In this document: in pieces, positions 45,033-53,825 of the stretch
How positions within the stretch are numbered: position 1 is the first letter of the stretch
How the letters are laid out: every line of letters starts with the position of its first letter
From: Alkalibacterium sp. 20
Lineage (GTDB): Bacteria; Bacillota; Bacilli; Lactobacillales; Carnobacteriaceae_A
Length of the DNA: 60,979 bases
NCBI RefSeq assembly: GCF_001885615.1
Contig: NZ_LSRN01000002.1
Location: forward strand, 1 to 60,979
Direction: 5' to 3'
Position numbers and translations under genes: made by a program
Notes under the pieces: generated by a model
The model's input: only the letters and a program-made list of their open reading frames with translations
Told to the model about the DNA's origin: nothing
Databases searched by the model: none

Positions 45033-47813
45033 ATGGAAATGAAAGAGACACTTAATTTGCTTAAAACACAGTTTCCTATGCGAGCAAATTTACCTAATAA
45101 AGAGCCGGAAAGACAAGCAGAATGGGAAGAGCAAGATGTTTATAATCAGAGACAAGAGTTAAACAGAGATAAACCATCATTTGTTTTGCATGATGGACCT
45201 CCTTATGCAAACGGAAATATCCACATCGGTCATGCTTTGAATAAGGTATCAAAAGATATTATTGTAAGATATAAGTCTATGTCAGGATTTCGTGCTCCTT
45301 ACGTACCGGGATGGGATACTCATGGTCTTCCGATTGAGCAGGCACTTACGAATACAGGTGTGGACAGAAAATCAATGTCTGTTGCAGAATTCAGAAAATT
45401 ATGTGGAGACTATGCCTGGAAACAAGTAAACAAGCAACGTGAAGATTTTAAGCGATTGGGCGTTGCTGGAGAATGGGATAATCCTTATGTAACCTTAACC
45501 AAGGATTATGAAGCTGAACAAATTCGTGTTTTTGGAAAAATGGCAGAAAAAGGGTATATTTATAGAGGATTGAAGCCAATCTACTGGTCACCATCAAGTG
45601 AATCCGCATTGGCTGAAGCTGAGATCGAATACCATGATGTCCGTTCCGCTAATATTTATGTTGCTTTTAAAGTTAAAGACGGTAAATCTTTGCTTGATAC
45701 GGACACCTCATTTGTTATTTGGACAACCACTCCATGGACTTTACCGGCTAACTTGGCTATTGCAGTTAAACCTGATGCAAATTATGGCGTATACGAAGCA
45801 GATGGCAGAAAATTTGTCGTGGCATCTGATATGGCTGATGATATTGCCGAAACGTTGGAATGGAAAGATGTCAAATTGATCAAAGAAATTCCCGGTAAAG
45901 ATTTAGAAGGCGTCACAGCACAACACCCATTTTATGATAGAGAGTCTCTACTCATTATCGGGGACCATGTTACATTGGAAGATGGTACTGGCTTGGTCCA
46001 TACTGCTCCTGGTCATGGCGAAGATGACTATATTGTATGTCAAAATTATAAATTGCCTATCATATCTCCAGTTGATGGTAGAGGATGCTTTACTGACGAA
46101 GCACCCGGACTAGAAGGTGTATTTTACGATAAAGCAAACAAAATAATCACCGGATGGTTAGAAGAAAACGATGCGTTATTGAAACTTGAATTCTTTACGC
46201 ATAGTTATCCACATGACTGGCGAACAAAAAAACCTGTCATATTTAGAGCGACACCACAATGGTTTGCTTCTATAGATGATTTCAGACAAGATATTTTAGA
46301 TGCTGTTGAAAAAGTAGATTGGATACAACCCTGGGGAATGCAACGTATATATAATATGGTGCGTGATCGTGGCGATTGGGTTATTTCAAGACAACGTGCA
46401 TGGGGAGTACCTCTACCTATATTTTATGGTGAAAATGGTGAGCCTATTATTACCCCAGAAACAACTGAACATGCAGCTGAATTATTTGCTGAACATGGTT
46501 CAAATGTATGGTTTGAGAGAGAAGCAAAAGACTTGTTACCTGAAGGCTTCGAACATCCTTATAGTCCTCATGGTGAATTTACAAAAGAAACGGATATTAT
46601 GGATGTATGGTTTGATTCAGGCTCATCACATCATGCCGTTCTTCGTCAAAGAGAAAACCTTACATTCCCAGCTGATTTGTATTTAGAAGGATCAGATCAG
46701 TACCGTGGCTGGTTCAACTCCAGTATAACAACGTCGGTAGCCATAAATGGTGTCTCACCTTATAAAGCTGTTTTGTCACAGGGAATGGTTTTAGATGGGG
46801 CCGGCAAGAAGATGAGTAAATCGATAGGGAATGTCATCGACCCAAATAAAGTTATCAATCAGATGGGTGCAGATTTGATTCGTTTATGGGTTTCTAGTGT
46901 GGATACACAAGCTGATGTCAGAGTAAGTATGGATATTTTAAAACAGGTATCAGAAGTGTATCGCAAAATAAGGAATACCCTTCGTTTCTTAATCCAAAAT
47001 ACAGAAGATTTCGATTTCGAAAATGATGGCATTGCTTATGCAGACCTAAGACCAGTTGATCAGTATATGATGAACAAATTGAATCAAACTGTAGAACATG
47101 TCGTTGATGGTTATGAACGTTACAATTTCTCAGATATTTTTAAAGAAATCAATCATTTCTGTACGCTGGATGTATCTAACTTTTATGCTAACTTTGCAAA
47201 AGATATCCTTTATATCGATGCTCCGGATGCTTATGACAGACGTGCGATGCAGACAGTCTTTTATCATATCGTTAGAGACTTGACTAAGTTGCTTACACCA
47301 ATCTTACCTCATACTGCTGAAGAAATTTGGAGTTATTTGGAGGAAGAAGAAAATTTTGTTCAATTAGCAGAATTTCCTGAAGTTAAAAAATATAGCAATT
47401 CAGATGAATTATTAGACCAATGGAAAGCATTCATGTCTTTACGTGATAAAGTTCTGAAGGCTAATGAAGTAGCCAGAGAAAATAAAATCATTGGTAAAGA
47501 CTTTGAAGCCAAAACAACCTTATTTGCTTCTGAATCAATTAAAGAGCTGTTAAATGCTATGAATAGTGATGTTAGACAAATACTGATTGCTTCCGAGATC
47601 AATGTAAAAGATTTAGAAGAAAAACCAGCAGATGACAGAATATTAGATTTCGACGATGTCTCTATCCTGGTTGAAAGAATGCAAGGGGATGTATGTACAC
47701 GATGCCGTATTACAACAGAAGATAGTATTCAGTTATCTGAAGATGAATTCTTATGCCAACGTTGTCACGATATCTGTGAAGAACATTATCCAGAAGTATT
47801 GATTCAAGATTAA
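45033..47813 (+). CDS. ileS: Isoleucine-tRNA ligase
   Basis: Class I aminoacyl-tRNA synthetase (family knowledge). Seen: HIGH motif in [10 protein letters not shown] near residues 60-69, editing domain with [19 protein letters not shown] in [10 protein letters not shown] near 590-599, and a C-terminal zinc finger with two CxxC pairs (CTRCRI and CQRCHD). Start at 45033 after AAGGGTGATG; 926 aa, full length. Sequence between 44985 and 45033 in the same frame belongs to the T-box terminator and is not coding. Bacterial, zinc-bearing (ileS1-like) form. Confidence 0.96.
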   Translation: MEMKETLNLLKTQFPMRANLPNKEPERQAEWEEQDVYNQRQELNRDKPSFVLHDGPPYANGNIHIGHALNKVSKDIIVRYKSMSGFRAPYVPGWDTHGLPIEQALTNTGVDRKSMSVAEFRKLCGDYAWKQVNKQREDFKRLGVAGEWDNPYVTLTKDYEAEQIRVFGKMAEKGYIYRGLKPIYWSPSSESALAEAEIEYHDVRSANIYVAFKVKDGKSLLDTDTSFVIWTTTPWTLPANLAIAVKPDANYGVYEADGRKFVVASDMADDIAETLEWKDVKLIKEIPGKDLEGVTAQHPFYDRESLLIIGDHVTLEDGTGLVHTAPGHGEDDYIVCQNYKLPIISPVDGRGCFTDEAPGLEGVFYDKANKIITGWLEENDALLKLEFFTHSYPHDWRTKKPVIFRATPQWFASIDDFRQDILDAVEKVDWIQPWGMQRIYNMVRDRGDWVISRQRAWGVPLPIFYGENGEPIITPETTEHAAELFAEHGSNVWFEREAKDLLPEGFEHPYSPHGEFTKETDIMDVWFDSGSSHHAVLRQRENLTFPADLYLEGSDQYRGWFNSSITTSVAINGVSPYKAVLSQGMVLDGAGKKMSKSIGNVIDPNKVINQMGADLIRLWVSSVDTQADVRVSMDILKQVSEVYRKIRNTLRFLIQNTEDFDFENDGIAYADLRPVDQYMMNKLNQTVEHVVDGYERYNFSDIFKEINHFCTLDVSNFYANFAKDILYIDAPDAYDRRAMQTVFYHIVRDLTKLLTPILPHTAEEIWSYLEEEENFVQLAEFPEVKKYSNSDELLDQWKAFMSLRDKVLKANEVARENKIIGKDFEAKTTLFASESIKELLNAMNSDVRQILIASEINVKDLEEKPADDRILDFDDVSILVERMQGDVCTRCRITTEDSIQLSEDEFLCQRCHDICEEHYPEVLIQD

Positions 47814-47824
47814 TATATATATAT

Positions 47825-47865
47825 AAAGAACTTCTCTATGGTTTTTAATAGAGAAGTTCTTTTTA
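47825..47865 (+). terminator. Intrinsic terminator after ileS
   Basis: AAAGAACTTCTCTAT pairs with ATAGAGAAGTTCTTT, then T. Confidence 0.9.
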
Positions 47866-47877
47866 TGGGTCATTTTG

Positions 47878-47906
47878 TTGAAATCAAACGCCTTCTTATG
47901 TATAAT
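47878..47906 (+). promoter_or_regulatory. Promoter of the cold-shock gene
   Basis: TTGAAA (47878-47883), 17-nt spacer, TATAAT (47901-47906). It leaves a leader of about 84 nt, long as usual for cold-shock genes. Confidence 0.85.
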
Positions 47907-47995
47907 TTAAGTGTAATGGAGATTGAAAAGATTCACACAGTAAGTATGTATCATGTTTGATGTCTGTTGCAATAATTTTTTTAGGAGGATGCATA

Positions 47996-48196
47996 ATGGT
48001 TCAAGGTAAAGTAAAATGGTTTAACGCAGAAAAAGGTTTCGGATTTGTTGAAGTTGAAGGACATGAAGACGTATTTGTTCACTTTAGCGCAATAGATAGC
48101 GAAGGATATAAGTCACTCGACGATGGTGAAGAAATTGAATTTGAAATCGTAGATGGTGAAAGAGGACCGCAAGCTGCAAACGTAAGAAAGATATAA
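47996..48196 (+). CDS. cspA: Cold-shock protein (CspA/CspB family)
   Basis: Single-stranded nucleic-acid chaperone of 66 aa (family knowledge). Seen: complete cold-shock domain with RNP1 KGFGFVEV and RNP2 VFVHFSAI. The start at 47996 follows TTTAGGAGGATGC; a longer frame from 47957 is only leader. Its terminator is split by the IS element that starts 27 nt after the stop. Confidence 0.95.
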   Translation: MVQGKVKWFNAEKGFGFVEVEGHEDVFVHFSAIDSEGYKSLDDGEEIEFEIVDGERGPQAANVRKI

Positions 48197-48202
48197 AAAA
48201 AT

Positions 48203-48216
48203 AAAAAGACTTCCTT
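48203..48216 (+). terminator. Left half of the split csp terminator
   Basis: AAAAAGACTTCCTT just after csp is the complement of AAGGAAGTCTTTTT at 49716-49729, on the far side of the IS. Without the IS and one copy of ATA they would form a 9-bp GC-containing stem plus A-T pairs, a 6-nt loop and a T tract. Confidence 0.8.
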
Positions 48217-48232
48217 AAAATATGAACCTCTA

Positions 48233-48286
48233 CCCGAAAACTAGACACTCAAAAAAGAGTGTCTTAGTTTTCGGGTTATTTTTTTA
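48233..48286 (+). terminator. Terminator-like hairpin at the IS left end
   Basis: Arms 48233-48250 and 48257-48275 pair over 18 bp with one bulged base around an A6 loop; a TTATTTTTTT tract follows. The left arm is also part of the terminal inverted repeat. It should stop transcription entering from csp before the transposase. Confidence 0.75.
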
Positions 48287-48337
48287 TGTAATTTTCGTTA
48301 TACTTTTATAGAATAATTTTAAGTGGAGGTTTCTCTG

Positions 48338-49672
48338 ATGAGCAAAAAATTATATACAAACAATGAAATGGAAATATTGCAGAATAATCATAATTTAAAA
48401 GCTGTATCACAAAAAAGTATTACCTACTCACCTTCCTTTAAAGTCAAAGCGGTAAAGCAAAGTGGAAAAGGGATGACCTCAACGGTCATCTTTGAAAATG
48501 CTGGTCTGCCTGAAAGTCTAGTAGGCAAAGGAAAACCTCATCAGTGTGTGAGTCGTTGGAAAAAGAAAATGAAATTAAAAGGTGAAGAAAGTTTTCAAAA
48601 CGAAACTCGTGGGAAAGGAACTCGAGCAAAAGGTAAACAAAAAGGATCTATTGAAGACCAATTGGAAGAAGTAAAAGTACGTATTGCTTATCTAGAAGGT
48701 AATTTAGATTTAGTAAAAAAATTAGAGATGCAAGAAAGGAGCGTGAAGAACGGAACAGAAAACAGTCTGAAAATCATTGAGCGGTATGAACTGATTGATT
48801 CAATCATAAGAGAATATAGCCTTAAAGGAATGGTAAAGCATTTATGTGAAATAGCGGAAGTAAGTCGAAGTGGGTATTATTATTGGAAGAACAGTGAAGC
48901 AACACGTTATAAAAAGTATGAACAGGATAGCAATGATTTTGAGCTGCTTCATCAAGTTTATCTCGAGAAAAAGAAATGTGGCGTAGACGAAATAAAAATG
49001 GCATTGAAAGCTGAATATGATATTGTAATGAATCATAAGAAAATCCGCAGGATTCTTCGAATGTATGGAATCATTTCACCCATTAGAAAAGCTAAACCAT
49101 ACAAAAAAATGATGAAAGCGACACAAGAACATCAAACTAAGAAGAATCTTGTAGATCGTGATTTTGATAGAGGTACGCCTTATAAAGTGTTACTCACTGA
49201 TATTACGTATTTACCTTACGGTAAGGGACAAATGGCTTATCTTTCTGCTGTTAAAGATGGTGCCACAGGAGAAATCGTTGCACATCATTTCTCTACATCT
49301 TTAAAGATGAATTTGGTTTATAGAACTTTAGAGAAATTAGAATTGGTAACAAATGACATTCCTGAGACAGAAAGATACTTGCATTCTGACCAAGGTTTCC
49401 ATTACACTAATCCTACTTTCCAGCAAAACGTTGAACAAATGGGCTTTATTCAATCCATGTCTAGAAGAGGTAACTGTTGGGATAATGCCCCTATGGAGTC
49501 CTTTTTCGGTCATATGAAGGACGTAGTCCTTTCGGAAAGATATGAAACTCTTCAAGCTTTGTGGAATGCAGTAGAAGACTATATTTCATTTTATAATCAT
49601 AATCGATATCAGAAAAAATTAAAGAAGATGACCCCCGTAGCTTATCGGGATCATCTTCTATGGACTGCATAG
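48338..49672 (+). CDS. IS3-family transposase, single-frame OrfAB
   Basis: DDE transposase. Seen: N-terminal helix-turn-helix (FKVKAVKQSGKGMTSTVIFE, residues near 31-50), a short leucine-zipper-like coiled coil (EDQLEEVKVRIAYLEGNLDL), HTH_21 region with CEIAEVSRSGYYYW, and rve core with the catalytic acids in LLTDITY, LHSDQGFHY and PMESFFG. IS3 elements usually split OrfA and OrfB with a -1 frameshift; here both are one 444-aa frame, and an A7 tract lies near the junction (about 48714-48720). Start ATG at 48338 after TGGAGG; the GTG at 48323 is inside the ribosome binding site. Confidence 0.92.
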   Translation: MSKKLYTNNEMEILQNNHNLKAVSQKSITYSPSFKVKAVKQSGKGMTSTVIFENAGLPESLVGKGKPHQCVSRWKKKMKLKGEESFQNETRGKGTRAKGKQKGSIEDQLEEVKVRIAYLEGNLDLVKKLEMQERSVKNGTENSLKIIERYELIDSIIREYSLKGMVKHLCEIAEVSRSGYYYWKNSEATRYKKYEQDSNDFELLHQVYLEKKKCGVDEIKMALKAEYDIVMNHKKIRRILRMYGIISPIRKAKPYKKMMKATQEHQTKKNLVDRDFDRGTPYKVLLTDITYLPYGKGQMAYLSAVKDGATGEIVAHHFSTSLKMNLVYRTLEKLELVTNDIPETERYLHSDQGFHYTNPTFQQNVEQMGFIQSMSRRGNCWDNAPMESFFGHMKDVVLSERYETLQALWNAVEDYISFYNHNRYQKKLKKMTPVAYRDHLLWTA

Positions 49673-49715
49673 TATCGTTTTTTTACGTGTCTAGTTTATA
49701 GGTAGTAATTCAATA

Positions 49716-49729
49716 AAGGAAGTCTTTTT
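49716..49729 (+). terminator. Right half of the split csp terminator
   Basis: AAGGAAGTCTTTTT with a longer T tract, complement of 48203-48216. Alone it cannot form the original hairpin. Confidence 0.8.
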
Positions 49730-49746
49730 TTATTTTAATGTACTTT

Positions 49747-49989
49747 TTATAGACGGCTTGCAATCAAGTCGTATATGAAAACAATTAAAATAGCACCAAC
49801 AATAGCTGGTATAATATAAAAGTCAGCTAATTGTGGTCCCATTTGGAATAGTGCGTGGCCAGCCCATGCGCCAATGAAACCAATTATGATATTACCAATA
49901 ATACCACCGGGAACATTTGTACCAACGATAGCTTGACCGATTGCACCAATGATTCCTCCAATAATAAGTGACCAAATAAATCCTAACAT
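49747..49989 (-). CDS. GlsB/YeaQ/YmgE family stress membrane protein
   Basis: Small membrane protein of 80 aa with three hydrophobic segments (about 3-20, 28-48 and 58-76) and glycine-rich turns (GGIIGAIGQ, GGIIGNIIIGFIGAWAG) typical of the transglycosylase-associated family. Linked to general stress and bile response in enterococci (family knowledge). Own promoter upstream. AGAGGAGAG precedes the ATG. Confidence 0.9.
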   Translation of the reverse strand: MLGFIWSLIIGGIIGAIGQAIVGTNVPGGIIGNIIIGFIGAWAGHALFQMGPQLADFYIIPAIVGAILIVFIYDLIASRL

Positions 49990-50029
49990 ACTTATCTCTC
50001 CTCTTTCTGAAATATGACCTTGCTTTTAT

Positions 50030-50058
50030 AGTATATGAAACCGTCACATTTTATTCAA
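50030..50058 (-). promoter_or_regulatory. Promoter of the glsB-like gene
   Basis: On the minus strand TTGAAT (50053-50058), 17-nt spacer, TATACT (50030-50035). Confidence 0.7.
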
Positions 50059-50085
50059 ATATTTTGACTCGAGAACTAAAGGATT

Positions 50086-51294
50086 TTATTCAGTTGAATC
50101 ATTGGGTTCGGTCAATTTTAGTAATTGGTCTTTTAAACGACTTTCTAATTGAGTGAGCTGAACTTCAGCTTCTTTGCGTTTAGATCGTCCTTCTCTTTGA
50201 ATATTTAACGTTTCTTCCAAAGTTTCCATTAAATCTGACTGTGTTTTTTCAAGTGTTTCTATATCGATGATGCTTCGCTCATTTTCTCTTGCTGTTTCAA
50301 TAGAAGAAATTTTCAGCATTTCAGAATTTTTTTTCAGCAGTTCATTAGTGGTTTCTGATACTTGTCTTTGAGCAGTTACCGCTTCTTTTTGACGAAGTAG
50401 TGTCAATGCAACCACGATCTGATTTTTCCATAAAGGAATGGCAGTATTAATAGATGTCTGAATTTTTTCTGATAATGCCTGATTCGTATTTTGAATGAGC
50501 CGAATCTGTGGCGCTTGCTGAATAGTCATTTGACGAGCCGTTTTTAAATCATACACACGCTTATCGAGTCGATTTAAAAATTGATTCAAGTCATTGACTT
50601 TTTGAACTTCCATCTGATTTTCACTAGATTCAGCATGTTCAATCGCTTTAGGGATGGTTTCGCTTTGTAATTCATCTATCTTGACTTCTCCTGCAGCAAT
50701 ATAAACATTTAAAGCTTCAAAATAGTCGAAATTTTTGTCGTATAATTCTTCGAGCATTTCATTGTCATTTAATAGAAGTTCACGTTCTTTATCTAATTTA
50801 ACAGCTATTTTATCTACTTGAGCACCTATCTTTTGGTATTTTGCCGTCGTTTCATAAATAGACCGATTGATTTTTCTGAACATCTTTTTGAAAAGGTTCT
50901 GATCTTCTGCTTTCAATTCATTAGGGTCAGCTTCTTTTAATCGAAACATCAAGTCATTGAGTGTTTCACCAATTTGATTGGTTTCCTGATTCTGGACATG
51001 ATTGAGCACGGAATGAGAGAATTCACCCAGTTTTTGTTGAGCCTGAGCACCATAATCTAAAATGGAATCACTGTTTGACACATCAATCTGTTTAGCTAGT
51101 TCGTAAGCTTGTGTCTTTCGTTGGTCACTAAGTGTATCAATCACTTTTTTTGCTTCAGTTTTTTTTGTCAACGAGTGACTATCTTTTTTGACCTTATCGA
51201 TATTTGGTTTTTCTGAACCAAATGGATTTAAAATTAAATCATCAATATCAGCTGATTTATTGGTATCAAACTGTTTTTCGTGATTATTTGGCAT
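50086..51294 (-). CDS. telA: Toxic anion resistance protein (TelA/KlaA family)
   Basis: Cytoplasmic, helical protein of the TelA family, tied to tellurite and cell-envelope stress tolerance in several Firmicutes; mechanism unclear. Seen: long coiled-coil content across residues 80-390, with the family stretch NQIVVALTLLRQKEAVTAQ near 296-314 and the DYFEALNVYIAAGE region near 190-203. Length 402 aa. Downstream partner of xpaC (48-nt gap), so probably one transcript. Confidence 0.9.
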   Translation of the reverse strand: MPNNHEKQFDTNKSADIDDLILNPFGSEKPNIDKVKKDSHSLTKKTEAKKVIDTLSDQRKTQAYELAKQIDVSNSDSILDYGAQAQQKLGEFSHSVLNHVQNQETNQIGETLNDLMFRLKEADPNELKAEDQNLFKKMFRKINRSIYETTAKYQKIGAQVDKIAVKLDKERELLLNDNEMLEELYDKNFDYFEALNVYIAAGEVKIDELQSETIPKAIEHAESSENQMEVQKVNDLNQFLNRLDKRVYDLKTARQMTIQQAPQIRLIQNTNQALSEKIQTSINTAIPLWKNQIVVALTLLRQKEAVTAQRQVSETTNELLKKNSEMLKISSIETARENERSIIDIETLEKTQSDLMETLEETLNIQREGRSKRKEAEVQLTQLESRLKDQLLKLTEPNDSTE

Positions 51295-51342
51295 AGTTTA
51301 CACCTCTCGTATAATATTTATATTGGGGTTGAGTTTATTTAC

Positions 51343-52035
51343 CTAGATTGAACTATCGAAATCTTGTGTGTCTGATTGTTTATGATTAAGAGTCCGTTTA
51401 GCTAATTCAACTTCAACGGACATATCTTGAATGTCATCTGCTTTAAATTTTACATAATCTTCAGCAATCTGCTCACACATCTTATCAATGGTAAGAGCTG
51501 CTTTTTCTAAAATATCATAAGTTGTTTTACTTTTGGCTTTATGTCCTTCAATTTCTAAATACTTCTCAGAAAGGTCAGCCAGTGATGGCAAATGAACATA
51601 TAAAAATTTATCAACGTCATGCAGTCTATTTGGTTCATGAGTGATGTCTTTAAATAATTCTTTGGATAATGCTAATGTGTTGTTACGATTTTCAATTGCT
51701 CTAAGTTTGCCAGACTTTTGCATATGTTGCTCTATAGAGACGATTTGTTGTTGAGCTTGAAACATTGTTCGCCTGAAATAATCTATATCTTCTCTAGATA
51801 ATCCTTTGGAAGAATAGAACTCTTCTTTTTCTTTGGAAAGACGAGGTAGCCTTTCTTTTGTATGTCCGCTAACGGTTTTTGTTAATAGATTGAGCATTAA
51901 GACACCTATTGCGATACTTAACAATAATGATATGAAAATGTTTATTTCAAATCCGACCATTAACAGAAAGATAAACATAATGACGAATAAAGTTAGGGCA
52001 TTGGTGATATTTAAACGTGTATTTGATTGTTTCAT
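51343..52035 (-). CDS. xpaC: XpaC-like 5-bromo-4-chloroindolyl phosphate hydrolysis family protein
   Basis: Membrane-anchored protein of the XpaC family; the name comes from an X-Phos phenotype and the real activity is unknown. Seen: two close N-terminal membrane helices (about residues 13-32 and 33-52), then a helical cytoplasmic domain with DIDYFRRTMFQAQQQIVSIE. Length 230 aa. Always paired with telA in Bacilli (yceG/yceH-like in arrangement), as here. Divergent from the Nudix gene. Confidence 0.88.
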   Translation of the reverse strand: MKQSNTRLNITNALTLFVIMFIFLLMVGFEINIFISLLLSIAIGVLMLNLLTKTVSGHTKERLPRLSKEKEEFYSSKGLSREDIDYFRRTMFQAQQQIVSIEQHMQKSGKLRAIENRNNTLALSKELFKDITHEPNRLHDVDKFLYVHLPSLADLSEKYLEIEGHKAKSKTTYDILEKAALTIDKMCEQIAEDYVKFKADDIQDMSVEVELAKRTLNHKQSDTQDFDSSI

Positions 52036-52205
52036 TTTAATCCTCCATTCTCGTGAATTGATAAATTTCCTCTACACTAATAATATCACAAAACCCGAAA
52101 AAATTTATATAGGACCTTAGTTGGATTTATAAGAAGTGTATGAAGTGAGATGAAATACTTCCATAAATAGGGTATGATAAAAAATATAATTACTTAGGAG
52201 ATGAA

Positions 52206-52769
52206 ATGATGAAATTTTATGAAGAGACAATTAAAAGCACTTCAATATATAAGGGGAATGTAACCGAATATATTGTAGAAGAAGTGAAATTACCTAATGG
52301 AGAAATGTCTCAAAGAGAGATTGTAAGACATGCAGGCGCATCAGCGGTCATACCTTTTACACGATCGGGTGAAATAGTTTTGGTCAAGCAATATCGTAAA
52401 GCTATTGATCAAGTGAGCATTGAAATACCGGCAGGATTAAAAGACGATTCCGATCTTGATGGTTTGCATACGGCAAAAAGAGAATTAGAAGAAGAAACAG
52501 ATTACAATGCAAAATCCTGGAAATTTGTGACGTCTTTTTATAGTACACCAGGCTTTACAGATGAATTCTTAGAAATTTATGAAGCAACCGATTTATATCT
52601 GGTAGATGATTCTTTAGCACCGGATGATGATGAGACCGTGGAAGTTATCATAGCGACATATGACGAAGCCTGGGATTTATACGAGCAGGGCTTGTTGAGA
52701 GACTCTAAAACAGTCTTTGCATTATTCTACTGGAAAATGAAAAAATTAGAGATAAAGCTAGGAGAATAA
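52206..52769 (+). CDS. Nudix hydrolase, ADP-ribose pyrophosphatase type
   Basis: Hydrolyses nucleoside diphosphate sugars such as ADP-ribose (family knowledge). Seen: EIPAG followed by a Nudix box with an intact RELEEET core (residues 92-98). The box departs from GX5EX7REUXEEXGU: the first Glu is Asp, there is one extra residue before RE, and the Gly before the final hydrophobic residue is Asp. The FYSTPGFTDE loop after the box is typical of ADPRases. Length 187 aa. Followed 2 nt later by the next gene. Confidence 0.88.
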   Translation: MMKFYEETIKSTSIYKGNVTEYIVEEVKLPNGEMSQREIVRHAGASAVIPFTRSGEIVLVKQYRKAIDQVSIEIPAGLKDDSDLDGLHTAKRELEEETDYNAKSWKFVTSFYSTPGFTDEFLEIYEATDLYLVDDSLAPDDDETVEVIIATYDEAWDLYEQGLLRDSKTVFALFYWKMKKLEIKLGE

Positions 52770-52771
52770 TC

Positions 52772-53005
52772 ATGTCATCTAGAATAAAGAAAAAAGAAGA
52801 AGAAAAATTAAAAGAACAAGAGCAGAAATTATTAACCAAAGAAACTAAGAAAACAGAACGGAAATTAAATAAAGTAGGCAGAACAACCAAAAAAAGATCA
52901 AATGAAATGGATAGATATCGCTTAATTGAGAAACGTTTGACTCTTGCAATAATAATCGTTGCATTATTATTGTTAATTGTACTGTCTTTTGTTTTCTTTA
53001 TATAA
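52772..53005 (+). CDS. Small charged single-pass membrane protein, unknown function
   Basis: 77-aa protein: residues 1-50 are highly Lys/Glu/Arg rich and predicted helical, then one transmembrane helix at about 56-76 at the extreme C-terminus. It could be tail-anchored with the charged part inside. Located between the Nudix and mtnN genes with 2- and 22-nt gaps, so co-transcribed. I do not recognise a family. Confidence 0.7.
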   Translation: MSSRIKKKEEEKLKEQEQKLLTKETKKTERKLNKVGRTTKKRSNEMDRYRLIEKRLTLAIIIVALLLLIVLSFVFFI

Positions 53006-53027
53006 AAACTGTTAAGGAAGGATAAAT

Positions 53028-53717
53028 ATGAAAATAGGAATTATAGCTGCTATGGAGCAAGAGGCTAGAGAAATTGTTGCTCAATTACAAGAATTGAAAA
53101 AATCAGTAAAAGCTAATCAATATTTTTATGAAGGAACCATTCAAGGGACCGAAGTTGTCTTGGCGCAAGCAGGCATTGGTAAAGTCAATGCTTCTATTGC
53201 GACAACACTGCTCATTGATACGTATAAAGTAGAAGCAGTCATAAATACTGGCTCTGCAGGTGGGATTGGCGACGGCTTAGCTGTGGAAGACCTAGTTATT
53301 TCATCAGAGTTATCTTATAATGATGCGGATGCGCGAGTATTTGGCTATGACTATGGCCAAATACCTCAAATGCCAAGTAGGTATCAATCAGACCCACATT
53401 TAATCGATCTATTTAAAAAAGCAGCAGTAAAGAAAAATTGGGATATCAAACAAGGACTGATCGTAACAGGGGATTCCTTTGTCAGTGACAAAAAAAGGAT
53501 TTCTGAAATACGCGAACACTTTAAAGATGTCCTAGTAACGGAAATGGAAGGCGGCGCGGTAGCTCAGACGTGTTACCAGTTCGATATTCCTTTTGTTGTT
53601 ATTAGAGCTGTATCCGATGTAGCAGATGAAGAAGCCTCGGTTTCATTCGATGAATTTATAGAAAAAGTTGGTAAAAAATCAGCCGATACGGTTATACAAT
53701 TTATTTCTTTACTGTAA
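53028..53717 (+). CDS. mtnN: 5'-methylthioadenosine/S-adenosylhomocysteine nucleosidase
   Basis: Cleaves MTA and SAH to adenine and a ribosyl product, part of methionine recycling and AI-2 precursor supply (family knowledge). Seen: MKIGIIAAMEQEAREI with the catalytic Glu, the GIGKVNA loop, INTGSAGG near residues 75-82, TGDSFV, and VTEMEGGAVAQTC with the substrate-binding Met/Glu near 172-174. Length 229 aa. Also called pfs. Confidence 0.96.
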   Translation: MKIGIIAAMEQEAREIVAQLQELKKSVKANQYFYEGTIQGTEVVLAQAGIGKVNASIATTLLIDTYKVEAVINTGSAGGIGDGLAVEDLVISSELSYNDADARVFGYDYGQIPQMPSRYQSDPHLIDLFKKAAVKKNWDIKQGLIVTGDSFVSDKKRISEIREHFKDVLVTEMEGGAVAQTCYQFDIPFVVIRAVSDVADEEASVSFDEFIEKVGKKSADTVIQFISLL

Positions 53718-53730
53718 ATAAAACAAAAAT

Positions 53731-53790
53731 AGAGTAGATAGAACCATTGCCTCAGATTTTTAGATAGAGGAACGAGATATCTGCTCTTTT
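53731..53790 (+). terminator. Probable terminator after mtnN
   Basis: AGAGTAGATA pairs with TATCTGCTCT (one G-U) around an inner CCTC/GAGG stem, followed by TTTT. Weaker than most terminators here. Confidence 0.55.
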
Positions 53791-53825
53791 GATACGATAA
53801 CTAGTGACTTCAAGGAGGAAATAGA

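Larger units (their letters stand above)
48223..49712 (+). mobile_element. IS3-family insertion sequence (IS150-like), 1490 bp
   Basis: Ends are TG...CA with 26-bp imperfect inverted repeats (48223-48248 and 49687-49712, 20 of 26 identical; the innermost 11 bp AAACTAGACAC are perfect). A 3-bp target duplication ATA flanks it (48220-48222 and 49713-49715). It carries one transposase gene. Complete ends plus duplication indicate a recent, possibly active insertion. It lies in the loop of the csp terminator. Confidence 0.9.

Noticed and set aside
46363-46686. 107-codon frame inside ileS
   Set aside because: Out-of-frame shadow of the conserved catalytic domain, with no ribosome binding site and no recognisable protein features.
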